Position numbers and translations under genes: made by a program. A stretch of DNA of 64,000 nt from Brucella intermedia LMG 3301 (GTDB lineage: Bacteria > Pseudomonadota > Alphaproteobacteria > Rhizobiales > Rhizobiaceae): the NCBI RefSeq assembly GCF_000182645.1, contig NZ_ACQA01000002.1:1855001-1919000 (forward strand), in the 5' to 3' direction. The notes beneath the pieces are model-generated. The model was not told where the DNA came from and searched no databases. It was given only the letters and a program-made list of their open reading frames with translations. This document shows, piece after piece, positions 16,437 to 24,947 of the stretch (position 1 is its first letter; each line of letters opens with the position of its first letter).

Positions 16437-17669
16437 CTAAGCATGTTCAATCGTGTAGAGCCCAACGTTGATTGCTCCTTCCTCGAACCCACCTTCGCAA
16501 TAGCAAAGGTAGTATTCCCAAAGCCGCCGGAATTTATCGTCAAATCCAAGCTTCTCGATTTCAGGCCAGTTGGCGATAAAGCGCTGACGCCATTCGGCAA
16601 GCGTAAGCGCATAGGAACGGCCGAAATGCTCGGTCTCCTTTAAAACCAGACCGGCCTTTGCAAGGTCGCGTTCAAGCACTTTATCCGACGGCAGAAAGCC
16701 TCCCGGAAAGATGAATTTCTGGATGAAATCGGCCTTGCGACGATAGTTTTCGTAGCGTGTTTCTTCTATCGAAATGACTTGCAGGACGGCTCGACCGCCG
16801 GGCTTGAGACAACGCTTCAGGGTTGCGAAATATTCCGGCCAATAGGTTTCGCCAACGGCTTCAAACATTTCGATTGATACAATGCGGTCGAACTGGCCCT
16901 GGACATCGCGGTAATCCTGCAAGCGAAGGTCAACGGCTTCGCTGAGCCCGACGTTTTCAACTGCGGCATTTGCCCAGGTGAGCTGCGACGGCGACAGGGT
17001 TATTCCTGTCACATGGGCATTACGACAGTTTGCGAGATAGCCAGCTAAGGCACCCCAGCCACAACCGATCTCCAGAATTCTTTCGCCGCCCTCAAGCGCC
17101 AGTTTTTCAGAAATATACTGCAACTTCTGCTCTTGGGCACTTTCAAGGCTATGGGTCGTCTCAGTCCAGATCGCTGATGAATAAAGCATCGAAGGGTCGA
17201 GCCACCGGGCATAGAAATCATTGCCGAGATCGTAGTGGGCTTCGATGTTGCGCCGGCTGCCGCGACGCGTGTTTGCATTGAGCAGATGTCCGATACGGTT
17301 CAGCGCTCGCGTCCAACCAGATCCGCGTAATGTGGATACAAGCGTATCGCGATTGCGCGCCGCAAAACGGATGACCGATGTGAGATGGGGCGATGTCCAT
17401 TCGCCTTCGATATAGGCTTGGGCAAAGCCGATATCCCCGCCCGTCAGCAGGCGACGCAGGCTGTTCCATTTAACAATTGCAATTTTGGCTTCCGGTCCGG
17501 GCAATCGACCGTTAACGGCAATGACCTGACCGTCGGGCAGCGAAAGCACCAATCGCCCATGCTGAACCTGCTTCAGCAGCCGTTTCAACACGATAGCCGA
17601 GGGGCTGAAAGCCGGTCGTTCAGTCCGGCTTGATGCCGATAGTTGATGATATTCGTCGAGCTGGCTCAT
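16437..17669 (-). CDS. Cyclopropane-fatty-acyl-phospholipid synthase-like SAM methyltransferase
   Basis: 410 aa. Methylates unsaturated acyl chains in phospholipids. SAM motif I ERILEIGCGWGALAGYLA, then ITLSPSQLTWA, FDRIVSIEMFEAVGE and VLQVISIEE; C-terminal FPGGFLPS and SYALTLAEWRQRF. The N-terminal domain is typical of CFA synthases. In R. sphaeroides a Cfa-like protein of the RpoE regulon is needed for full ChrR release by singlet oxygen and is linked to furan fatty acids (family knowledge). ATG overlaps the DUF1365 stop (ATGA). Confidence 0.93.
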   Translation of the reverse strand: MSQLDEYHQLSASSRTERPAFSPSAIVLKRLLKQVQHGRLVLSLPDGQVIAVNGRLPGPEAKIAIVKWNSLRRLLTGGDIGFAQAYIEGEWTSPHLTSVIRFAARNRDTLVSTLRGSGWTRALNRIGHLLNANTRRGSRRNIEAHYDLGNDFYARWLDPSMLYSSAIWTETTHSLESAQEQKLQYISEKLALEGGERILEIGCGWGALAGYLANCRNAHVTGITLSPSQLTWANAAVENVGLSEAVDLRLQDYRDVQGQFDRIVSIEMFEAVGETYWPEYFATLKRCLKPGGRAVLQVISIEETRYENYRRKADFIQKFIFPGGFLPSDKVLERDLAKAGLVLKETEHFGRSYALTLAEWRQRFIANWPEIEKLGFDDKFRRLWEYYLCYCEGGFEEGAINVGLYTIEHA

Positions 17670-18475
17670 GCGGCCTTGTTCCTCTGCTGGGCGGTCTCGT
17701 TACGAACAGATGTGATGGAAATCTCAGGCGCTGCGGGTCGTTTGCGTAAACCGATGCCCTTCAACCATATTTTCAGCGCCTCCCAGTGAATGCCGCCAAT
17801 CACTTTCAAGGTGAGAAACGGAATTGTAAGAAAGGCGCGTAGCAAGGCGGCGTCGCTCAATTCAACCCGGCGCGCCAGATGGCGAGCAGTCAAAAGCAGG
17901 CCTTCATCGTCAAAACTGTTGATCCGGATGGAAAGCCAGTCTGCGGGAGGCGTGACTTCAAACTCATATCGCAGCTTCATGTCCATGAAGGGCGAGACGT
18001 AAAAAGCCTTGTCGCAGCTTTGTACGATGCGTCCGTTAACGCAGTTATGGACCGGGATCATATAGCCGTGGCGCTGGCGGAAAGTATTATCAACTTCCCA
18101 AAGGATTGCCGCAAGCTCACCGCCACAATTATAGCAGAAGAAAACACTGAGCGGGTTAAATGCCCAGCCCGCAATACGCGGCATAGTGAGCAGGCGGATC
18201 GCACCGCCATCAGGCAGTATTCCGGCTGCCTCCATGGCATGTTCCACCTGCTTACGCAGCGGCAGAGCCGATCCATCGCCTCTGTCTTTCCTGTAGAAAG
18301 AAAACAGATTGAAACGGTCAAGTGAAAACAGCTTCAATTTGCGATCGAGGGCTTCCAGTTCATCAAGGTCGAGCAGGATCGAGTAGATTTTATAGGCCAG
18401 TTTGTGAACCTTCGGTCGTAACCGCGCATGGGTCACATGACCGGGAAACAGTGCCGACTGGAAGCTGTCGGTCAT
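17666..18475 (-). CDS. DUF1365 protein
   Basis: 269 aa. Characteristic features: SALFPGHVTHARLRPKVHKLAYKIYSILLDLDEL at the start, RIAGWAFNPLSVFFCYN, LWEVDNTFRQRHGY and DKAFYVSPFMDM. Function unproven; the family is almost always paired with an FAD amine-oxidase-like gene and a Cfa-like gene, as here. Start ATG 18475 overlaps the upstream stop (ATGA), so expression is tightly coupled. Confidence 0.9.
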   Translation of the reverse strand: MTDSFQSALFPGHVTHARLRPKVHKLAYKIYSILLDLDELEALDRKLKLFSLDRFNLFSFYRKDRGDGSALPLRKQVEHAMEAAGILPDGGAIRLLTMPRIAGWAFNPLSVFFCYNCGGELAAILWEVDNTFRQRHGYMIPVHNCVNGRIVQSCDKAFYVSPFMDMKLRYEFEVTPPADWLSIRINSFDDEGLLLTARHLARRVELSDAALLRAFLTIPFLTLKVIGGIHWEALKIWLKGIGLRKRPAAPEISITSVRNETAQQRNKAA

Positions 18476-19827
18476 GCCAGTGCCCTTTCCCGGAGAGTCA
18501 AACTCTGGCGAACGATGCGCCCACTTTCCTGCTCGACCAGCCATGGGCGGCGCATACCGCCCAGATCTTCTGCCACGGCGAGACCGGCCTGAAGACCGTC
18601 CTCATGAAAGCCGGAGCCGAAATGCGCGCCGCAAAACCATGTCCGGCGCTGCCCTTGCAAGGACCAGATTTCTTTCTGCGCACGATCCGTTGCCATGTCG
18701 AAAATCGGATGTTCATAGATCTCGCGACGGATCACCAGTTCCTCGCGCGGTGCACGACAAGGATTGAGCGTAACAAAAGTCTCAGGCGCGTTGCCCAGCG
18801 GTTGCAGGCGGTTCATCCAGTAAGTAATGGATGGTTGCGTCGGGCCAGTGGCTGCGTTGGTAAGGTAATTCCAACTGGACCACGCCGCACGACGATTGGG
18901 CATCAGTGAAATATCGTTGTGCAGCACCGCTTCATTTCGTGAATATTGAAACGCGCCAAGAATGCGGCTTTCATCCCCGCTCCGATCGGCCAACATCCGC
19001 AAAGCCTGATCGGCATGCGTGGCAATCACAACATCGTCGAACACATGGGAAATGCCGTTTCCGTCGATCAACTCGACGGAATGTTCGGCACGTCGCACGG
19101 ATTTGATCGGTGTTGAGAGCCTGATCCGGTCCGCATAGGGCTTTGTGATCCGCCTTAGATATTCCCGACTGCCGCCAGTTACCGTACGCCAGATTGGCCT
19201 GTCACGAAGAGCAAGAAGACCGTGATTGCAACAGAAGCGGACGAAGCTTGCAGCCGGATATTGCCCGACTTCCATGGCAGGGGTGGACCAGATCGCTGCC
19301 GCCATCGGATAAAGATGATCATCACGAAAAGCCCGGCCATAACCATTGCGTTCAAGATAATCATCAAGCGAAATACCGCCCATGATACTCAGGTCTTTTG
19401 GTGCATTGCGATAAAATCGCAAGAGATCGCGGATCATCGACCAGAAGCGCGGGCTGACCAGATTGGAGCGCTGGGAAAAGAGGCCGAGGCGGGTACCGCC
19501 GGAATATTCGTAAGCGCCGTTTCCGACTGAAACGGCAAACGACATGTTCGACGCGGCGGTTGGAACTTCAAGCGCGCGAAACAGGGCGGTCAGATTGGGA
19601 TAGGTCACTTCATTATAGACAATGAACCCGGTATCGACGGCCACAGGACCATGACCGCTCTCAAATTCGACGGTGTTGCTATGACCGCCAATGCGGTCCG
19701 ATGCTTCAAATAAAGTCACATCGTGGCGTTGCGAAAGCAGCCATGCAGCAGACAATCCGGAAATCCCGCTACCGATGATCGCGACGCTGAGATGCTTATG
19801 GCTGCCCGGACTGTTCGTGATATCCAT
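18472..19827 (-). CDS. FAD-dependent amine-oxidase-like flavoprotein
   Basis: 451 aa. Rossmann FAD-binding start VAIIGSGISGLSAAWLLSQRHDVTLFEASDRIGGHSNT, then VDTGFIVYNEVTYPNL and a C-terminal FAD contact near WFCGAHFGSGFHEDGLQAG. The family resembles phytoene/fatty-acid desaturases and NAD(P)/FAD oxidoreductases that travel with DUF1365 and Cfa, so acyl-chain oxidation or desaturation is likely. ATG 19827 has AGAGGG just upstream; GTG 19842 is an alternative. First gene of the six-gene operon, with an ECF11-like promoter about 55 bp upstream. Confidence 0.9.
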   Translation of the reverse strand: MDITNSPGSHKHLSVAIIGSGISGLSAAWLLSQRHDVTLFEASDRIGGHSNTVEFESGHGPVAVDTGFIVYNEVTYPNLTALFRALEVPTAASNMSFAVSVGNGAYEYSGGTRLGLFSQRSNLVSPRFWSMIRDLLRFYRNAPKDLSIMGGISLDDYLERNGYGRAFRDDHLYPMAAAIWSTPAMEVGQYPAASFVRFCCNHGLLALRDRPIWRTVTGGSREYLRRITKPYADRIRLSTPIKSVRRAEHSVELIDGNGISHVFDDVVIATHADQALRMLADRSGDESRILGAFQYSRNEAVLHNDISLMPNRRAAWSSWNYLTNAATGPTQPSITYWMNRLQPLGNAPETFVTLNPCRAPREELVIRREIYEHPIFDMATDRAQKEIWSLQGQRRTWFCGAHFGSGFHEDGLQAGLAVAEDLGGMRRPWLVEQESGRIVRQSLTLRERALA

Positions 19828-19880
19828 AGTCCCTCTCTTCACCGCGAGTTGAGGCTGCGTGTGTGCTGCATTTTCATCGT

Positions 19881-19908
19881 TTTACGTTTTGAGAAGAAGT
19901 TTGGTTCA
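19881..19908 (-). promoter_or_regulatory. ECF11 (RpoE)-type promoter for the FAD oxidase-cfa-tspO operon
   Basis: On the minus strand TGAACC (19903-19908), 16-nt spacer, CGTAAA (19881-19886). Same architecture and spacing as the rpoE promoter, with one -35 change (TGATCC to TGAACC). Confidence 0.75.
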
Positions 19909-19947
19909 ATCGGCGACCCAACTTTTTGATTTTTTTGAGCCGCTTAA

Positions 19948-19975
19948 GAAACCAAGCAGACAAACAGAACGTATT
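19948..19975 (+). promoter_or_regulatory. Probable ECF11-type promoter for DUF1295-phrB
   Basis: GAAACC (19948-19953), 16-nt spacer, CGTATT (19970-19975), 37 bp before the DUF1295 start. The -35 is weaker (AACC conserved), but spacing and CGTA core match the two other promoters. Divergent from the promoter at 19881-19908. Confidence 0.6.
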
Positions 19976-20012
19976 GCATGCGGAAAAGCAAACTCTCCAA
20001 TAAAGGTCCGAC

Positions 20013-20816
20013 ATGCAACCCGGTCTGCTCTTAGTTGTTGCCATCAGCCTGTCTGCCATCATGGCATTTGCCTGGGCGCTTGAACGAAAGACCGGTAAAA
20101 GCGGCTGGATCGATGCCATCTGGTCGTTTTCGGTTGGGGCGGGCTCAATCATAGCCGTCATGTTTGCAGATGCGACCTGGCAACGGCGTTCAGTGATACT
20201 GATCCTCATTCTGGCGTGGTCTCTTCGCCTTGGCTTTCACATCGCCAAGCGCAGCATGCGCCATGGGGAAGACCCCCGTTATGCAAGGCTGATAAAAGAA
20301 TGGGGCGAAAACGCATCCGTTCGCCTCTTCTGGTTTTTGCAGATACAGGCTCTCGCAGCCTTCATTTTGGTTGTGACTGTCTATCTCGCTGTGGTTGGTC
20401 GCCCCGGTTTTCCATATGTCGGGGATATGGTCGGGGTTGCAATCATCGCCATAGCGTTGATTGGTGAAGCGCTGTCTGATGCGCAGCTTGCGCAGTTTCG
20501 CATGACTCCAGAAGCCAAAACAGAAATTTGCGAAACCGGTCTTTGGGCTTTTTCCAGACATCCCAACTATTTCTTTGAATGGCTGTTCTGGTGCGCGTGG
20601 CCGTCGATGGCAATTACCGGATCGCCATGGAGTTGGCTGTCGCTGCTTGCTCCGATCCAGATGTATTGGCTGCTGGTGCATGTCTCCGGCATCCCTGCGC
20701 TTGAAGAACACATGCTGAGATCGCGGGGTGAAAAATTCCGTGCTCTGCAAGGCCGGGTCAACGCGTTTTTCCCTGGTCCCCGAAAAACACCGGGAAGATT
20801 ACGGCGTTCGTCATGA
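20013..20816 (+). CDS. DUF1295 (steroid 5-alpha-reductase-like) membrane protein
   Basis: 267 aa, about six to seven membrane helices. It ends with the family core LWAFSRHPNYFFEWLFWCAWPSMA and HMLRSRGEKFRALQGRVNAFFPGPRK, the NADPH/substrate region shared by isoprenylcysteine methyltransferase and 5-alpha-reductase-like proteins. Substrate unknown; its constant association with Cfa/DUF1365/photolyase genes suggests lipid chemistry in the photooxidative response. Followed after 61 bp by phrB on the same strand. Confidence 0.9.
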   Translation: MQPGLLLVVAISLSAIMAFAWALERKTGKSGWIDAIWSFSVGAGSIIAVMFADATWQRRSVILILILAWSLRLGFHIAKRSMRHGEDPRYARLIKEWGENASVRLFWFLQIQALAAFILVVTVYLAVVGRPGFPYVGDMVGVAIIAIALIGEALSDAQLAQFRMTPEAKTEICETGLWAFSRHPNYFFEWLFWCAWPSMAITGSPWSWLSLLAPIQMYWLLVHVSGIPALEEHMLRSRGEKFRALQGRVNAFFPGPRKTPGRLRRSS

Positions 20817-20877
20817 ATATGGTGAGATTTTTGCGTCTGAAAACATGTCCTGCAACCGTTTAACGAAGGATCAATGA

Positions 20878-22263
20878 ATGATTGCCAAAGCGCTTGTATG
20901 GTTGCGCAACGATCTGCGCCTTGCTGACAATCCTGCCCTTCATGCCGCATTCAAGCTGGGTGGCGCGATCACGGCCCTTTTTGTGCATGAGTCCAATCCG
21001 CAATTGCGTGACCCGGGCGCTGCCGTCCGTTGGTGGCTGGAACAGAGCCTGGACTTGCTGGCAAGAAGTCTCAATGAACGAAATATAGAGTTGATTGTTG
21101 CCGACGGCGAAGCGCTCAATACCATCGAACAATTAATTGAGGAAAACAACTTTGATACCGTTTTCTGGAACCGTCGTTATGCTCCTCAAGAGCGAGAAGT
21201 CGATGCAGTCATCAAATCCGGCTTAAAGGACAAAGGACTGCGCGTGGAGTCTTTTGCAGGCAATCTGCTGGTGGAACCCTGGGAGATCAAATCCGGCAAC
21301 GGCGGATCTTATCAAGTTTTTACACCATATGCCAAATCACTGCGCCAGCATGGTGTGAGCAGACCACTACCCTTGCCAGACCGAAGTGTCGAAACGACGA
21401 CCGTCAAACACACGCCCAAGCAGAAAAACTACAAAGAGGCTGTCTGGTCCAGAAAGATGAGCGGTCTTTGGATGATCGGCGAAGCGGCTGCCATTGACCA
21501 ACTGTATCATTTCTTCGATACAACTATTCGCGATTATGCCGGAGATCGAGATCGTCCCGATCTTGACGGCACATCAAAACTTTCGGCCCATTTGCGCTTC
21601 GGCGAAATTAGCCCGAGACAAGTCTGGCATGCTACTGTGTCACTTATGGATCAAGATCATAGTACTGTGCCTGGTGGTCAAAAATTTCTTTCTGAACTGA
21701 TTTGGCGAGATTTCCATTATCATCAACTTTATTATCGTCCAGATATTGCTGAAATAGACATGCGCGACACTCTGGCCAATACTCGCTGGCAAAGCAATTC
21801 AGTGGGGATCAATTCCTGGAGGAGGGGTAAAACAGGCATCCCGATAATCGATGCTGGTATGCGTCAGCTCTGGGCGACAGGCTGGATGCACAACCGCGTG
21901 AGAATGTTGGTGGCATCGGCCTTATGCAAGAACATGCAAATCGATTGGCGCGAAGGGGAAAAATGGTTCTGGGATACCTTAGTGGACGCGGATGTCGCGA
22001 GCAATCCGGGGAACTGGCAGTGGGTAGCCGGTTGCGGGATGGATGCCGCCCCATATTTCCGGGTTTTCAATCCGGTCCTGCAAGGAGAAAAATTCGATAC
22101 AAAAGGCGTTTATGTGCGCAAATGGGTGCCCGAGATTGCAGCACTACCGGATTGTTGGATTCATAAACCCTTTGCTGCGCCCCCGGCGGTTTTGCGCGAA
22201 GCCGGAGTGGTTTTAGGACAGACTTATCCACTTCCCATCTTCACCCCATCAAAAGCTTGCTAG
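20878..22263 (+). CDS. phrB: Deoxyribodipyrimidine photolyase (class I, PhrB)
   Basis: 461 aa. Uses blue light and FADH- to split UV-induced pyrimidine dimers. N-terminal antenna-binding domain ALVWLRNDLRLADNPAL; C-terminal FAD domain with TSKLSAHLRFGEISPRQVW, ELIWRDFHYHQL, TGIPIIDAGMRQLWATGWMHNRVRMLVAS and the dimer pocket DADVASNPGNWQWVAGCG. Full length with all landmarks. Photolyase is a core RpoE-ChrR target; it shares a transcript with DUF1295. Start ATG 20878 follows GAAGGATCA. Confidence 0.96.
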   Translation: MIAKALVWLRNDLRLADNPALHAAFKLGGAITALFVHESNPQLRDPGAAVRWWLEQSLDLLARSLNERNIELIVADGEALNTIEQLIEENNFDTVFWNRRYAPQEREVDAVIKSGLKDKGLRVESFAGNLLVEPWEIKSGNGGSYQVFTPYAKSLRQHGVSRPLPLPDRSVETTTVKHTPKQKNYKEAVWSRKMSGLWMIGEAAAIDQLYHFFDTTIRDYAGDRDRPDLDGTSKLSAHLRFGEISPRQVWHATVSLMDQDHSTVPGGQKFLSELIWRDFHYHQLYYRPDIAEIDMRDTLANTRWQSNSVGINSWRRGKTGIPIIDAGMRQLWATGWMHNRVRMLVASALCKNMQIDWREGEKWFWDTLVDADVASNPGNWQWVAGCGMDAAPYFRVFNPVLQGEKFDTKGVYVRKWVPEIAALPDCWIHKPFAAPPAVLREAGVVLGQTYPLPIFTPSKAC

Positions 22264-22328
22264 CACTTTAGGTGTTTGGTCCCAGCATGTGTTGGTGTAT
22301 CTTTGACGCCAATACAAAGGGAAGCTCT

Positions 22329-22537
22329 ATGGGTCAATTTCCGCTCGGGAGCGCTCAGACACGGACGCCATTCGAGCAAAGCTACAGCGGTCGATAGCTC
22401 CGGTCGCGGAACTGCCGCGTCGCTATGGGATCAACGAAAAGACGGTAAGCAAGTGGTGATCCAGATCGGACATGATCGACGCGCCGATGGGACCCGAGGA
22501 ACGTAAATGCACTATTCTTTCAGTGCTGGAGCTGAAA
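22329..22537 (+). pseudogene. IS481-family transposase remnant
   Basis: ATG GGT CAA.. opens in one frame, shifts after about 9 codons, then reads DTDAIRAKLQRSIAPVAELPRRYGINEKTVSKW followed by TGA and IDAPMGPEERKCTILSVLE. This is the N-terminal HTH and PMGP linker of IS481 transposases with a frameshift and a nonsense codon. It is cut at about 22537 by an IS6 fragment. Confidence 0.75.
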
Positions 22538-22681
22538 CGAGACCTCAATGCCGCGCTCGGCAAAGAGGTCTTCAACGTCGCGAAAACTGAGCGGAAACCG
22601 ATAATAAAGCCAAACCGCATGCGCGATGATCTCAGCAGGAAAACGATGGCGGTGATAGTGAAACTGGTGTTCTTCGGTCAT
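22538..22681 (-). pseudogene. IS6-family transposase N-terminal fragment
   Basis: MTEEHQFHYHRHRFPAEIIA.. through LSFRDVEDLFAERGIEVS is the first 48 residues of an IS6 transposase related to, but distinct from, the intact one at 3962. The catalytic core is absent. The junction with IS481 sequence is at about 22537. Confidence 0.8.
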
Positions 22682-22887
22682 GCCCAGCCTTATCATCCAA
22701 CTACGCACATTTCCGTTAAGGCGACCCCACCCTTCGAAGTTGAAAAATGCCGAACTTGTTTTCGAATTCTTCGAGTGAGTTAGAAAGTCGAAGCACTTTT
22801 CAGGCAAGTCTCCTCCTAAATGACTTCAAAACCCATGGCTCGCCCCGGGGGATTTTGACGTTCTACCATTTGGGAAGTGCGTTCGCG

Positions 22888-23976
22888 TTAGAAATGAAAA
22901 TTGGACGCCTTTTCACCAATCTGCCTAAACCCGAGATGCAGCGCCTCCACCACGTTTCCAAACTCGCCTCTTGAAAACGTTCCAAGTGCCAATTTAAGAG
23001 CTTCCTGCCATGAGGGGCCTCTGTGCCAAGCTTCCGAAAACGCTGTTGCCAGATCGCCTTCTCTGCGGGTCTGAATGAGGGCGTCAATTAAGGCTTTCGA
23101 CTGCATCAGATCCTTATCCCGCTTCGAATAGCCTGCCGCATCCGTTCGCCTGCGGGTGCTGACTATCAACTTATGCACGGCAAAGCGTTCTGGAGCCGGA
23201 ATCGTGACAGGCACACCGCTTTTATGGAGCATTACGGTTCGGATCGGCTCATGGATCAAGAAATCCAGAAACCGCAACGGCTGAGCACTCGCACCCCCAA
23301 GGGCAGGCATTGGCGAAGCATGTCCCGACAGGTCATCACTGCCACGATTTGGCGTCAAGAACTCGACCTTGTAGCGTTTCGAATTTTCATATTGTGTGGT
23401 GTATCGGCCGTCATTGTGATGGGGGATTTCCCTGAACGTTTCATCAAGCTGCTTCAAAAGATCGAGCATCGGCGGCAGACTGTCCCCCACAGCAACCGAC
23501 ACAGAATGGAATTGGGCGAAATCAGTATCGCCTGTCTGCATAGCACTGATCGGCAGCTTGATCCCCAGAAGACCTGAATAGCATTGAAATGCGACCGTCC
23601 CTACCAAGACGCCGTGCAGCCGGAAGAAGCCCGCGTTGCCGAGGGCCTCGACAACATCACCGGTGAAATTCTCCGGCTTCGGCAAGCCTGCATTTCGGGT
23701 CAAGGTCGAAACGAGTTGCCGACGTGATTTGAGATCGTTCTTGATTTCATTGAACGCCCGAACGCGTTTTGTGATCTCCTCGTCTGAGATCGGTCCAACA
23801 TATTTTCGGTGGGCTACACCATCCGTTCTGATTTGGAAATACCAGAATTCTTTGTCTTTAGATGTCTGCCTGACAAAATTGCCATCGGTCGAGAACTCTG
23901 TCGCAAACGATGCATCCAGGGATCGCTGTTCGAGCTCCGAGAACATGGTTTTAAACGTGATGTCGATCTCTTTCAT
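22888..23976 (-). CDS. GSU2403-family nucleotidyltransferase-fold protein
   Basis: 362 aa. The central part has the nucleotidyltransferase-like layout of this family: GFFRLHGVLVGTVAFQCYSGLLGI, then MQTGDTDFAQFHSVSVAVGD (the T-DxD-type acidic pair expected at the active site) and VPVTIPAPERFAVHKLIVSTRR. The N-terminal 60 residues carry YFQIRTDGVAHRKYVGP. No reaction is established; the fold includes toxin and antibiotic nucleotidyltransferases. Start ATG 23976 has AGAGG about 10 nt upstream. It sits alone between IS remnants, with two 17-bp repeats immediately upstream, suggesting an imported, self-contained locus. Confidence 0.8.
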   Translation of the reverse strand: MKEIDITFKTMFSELEQRSLDASFATEFSTDGNFVRQTSKDKEFWYFQIRTDGVAHRKYVGPISDEEITKRVRAFNEIKNDLKSRRQLVSTLTRNAGLPKPENFTGDVVEALGNAGFFRLHGVLVGTVAFQCYSGLLGIKLPISAMQTGDTDFAQFHSVSVAVGDSLPPMLDLLKQLDETFREIPHHNDGRYTTQYENSKRYKVEFLTPNRGSDDLSGHASPMPALGGASAQPLRFLDFLIHEPIRTVMLHKSGVPVTIPAPERFAVHKLIVSTRRRTDAAGYSKRDKDLMQSKALIDALIQTRREGDLATAFSEAWHRGPSWQEALKLALGTFSRGEFGNVVEALHLGFRQIGEKASNFHF

Positions 23977-23994
23977 CGGGCGTTGTACCTCTTC

Positions 23995-24071
23995 CGCAAT
24001 TTGTGTACAACCGATAGCACAGACTTAGTAATGGAGCAAAGGTTATAAACAATTCGCAATTTGTGTATAAC
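23995..24071. repeat. Two 17-bp direct repeats exactly 60 bp apart
   Basis: CGCAATTTGTGTACAAC (23995-24011) and CGCAATTTGTGTATAAC (24055-24071) differ at one base. They lie just upstream of the nucleotidyltransferase start. Probable operator pair or recombination relic. Confidence 0.7.
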
Positions 24072-24314
24072 AAAATTCCGGCCAGTGAGGTGGCGTCGCC
24101 TTAACGATCTCCGGCGTAGATAGTGCGTATATGTGGAATGTTCGGACGGCACTGTCCCATGCGATATCACGCTGTCAATCGGCGTTTAAACGGGACCCCT
24201 TATCGGCGTCCAAAAAGTACCCCTCCTTTAGGTTGCAAGGTATAGCGTGCGCGGGCCCGGAACTTTAAATTTAGTGCAGGGTCTGCGCGCGCGGATCGTT
24301 AGCGTTCTTCGGCT

Positions 24315-24946
24315 TTAGCTTTGAGAGCGATTTTTGAAGCGCCACGATTCATTTCCCGTTTCAACGATCTCGCAATGATGGGTAAGCCGGTCGAGCAGAG
24401 CGGCGGTCATTTTTGCATCGCCGAAGACTGTCGGCCATTCGCCGAACGTCAGGTTTGTGGTGACGATGATTGAAGTCCGCTCGTAGAGCTTACTGATGAG
24501 GTGGAACAGCAACTGTCCGCCGGCCTGGGCGAACGGAAGATAGCCAAGCTCGTCCATAATGACGAAATCGAGCCTGGAGATAAAGTCGGCAAGACGCCCC
24601 TGCTTACCATTACGCGCTTCCGTTTCAAGACGATTGACGAGATCGACGACGTTGTAGAAGCGCGCGCGCGCGCCGTTGCGGATCAAGGCACGGGCAAGTG
24701 CGATGGACAAATGGGATTTTCCAGTGCCAGTTCCTCCAACGAAAACGATATTGTGCTGCTCGGCAAGGAAAGCTCCGCTCGCAAGCTGGCGCACCAGTCC
24801 TTCATTGACCGGCGTGTCAGGTCGCCGACAATGCGCGGTGGTTCGTGCTGGCGCTTGATGCCAGAGGCCATGATCTCGTCATAGGCGCTGCGCATGCCGT
24901 AAAGCTTCAGCGTGCTCATCATGTCGAAGATTTGGGATCGTTCCAT
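24315..24946 (-). pseudogene. istB: istB (IS21 helper ATPase), internal deletion and frameshift
   Basis: Starts at ATG 24946 (overlapping the istA stop) with [25 protein letters not shown]. After RIVGDL it shifts frame and continues [16 protein letters not shown], Walker [11 protein letters not shown], Walker [14 protein letters not shown] and sensor [11 protein letters not shown]. About 30-35 residues normally found between the two blocks are missing, so the frame is broken near 24820. Confidence 0.85.
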
Positions 24947-24947
24947 A

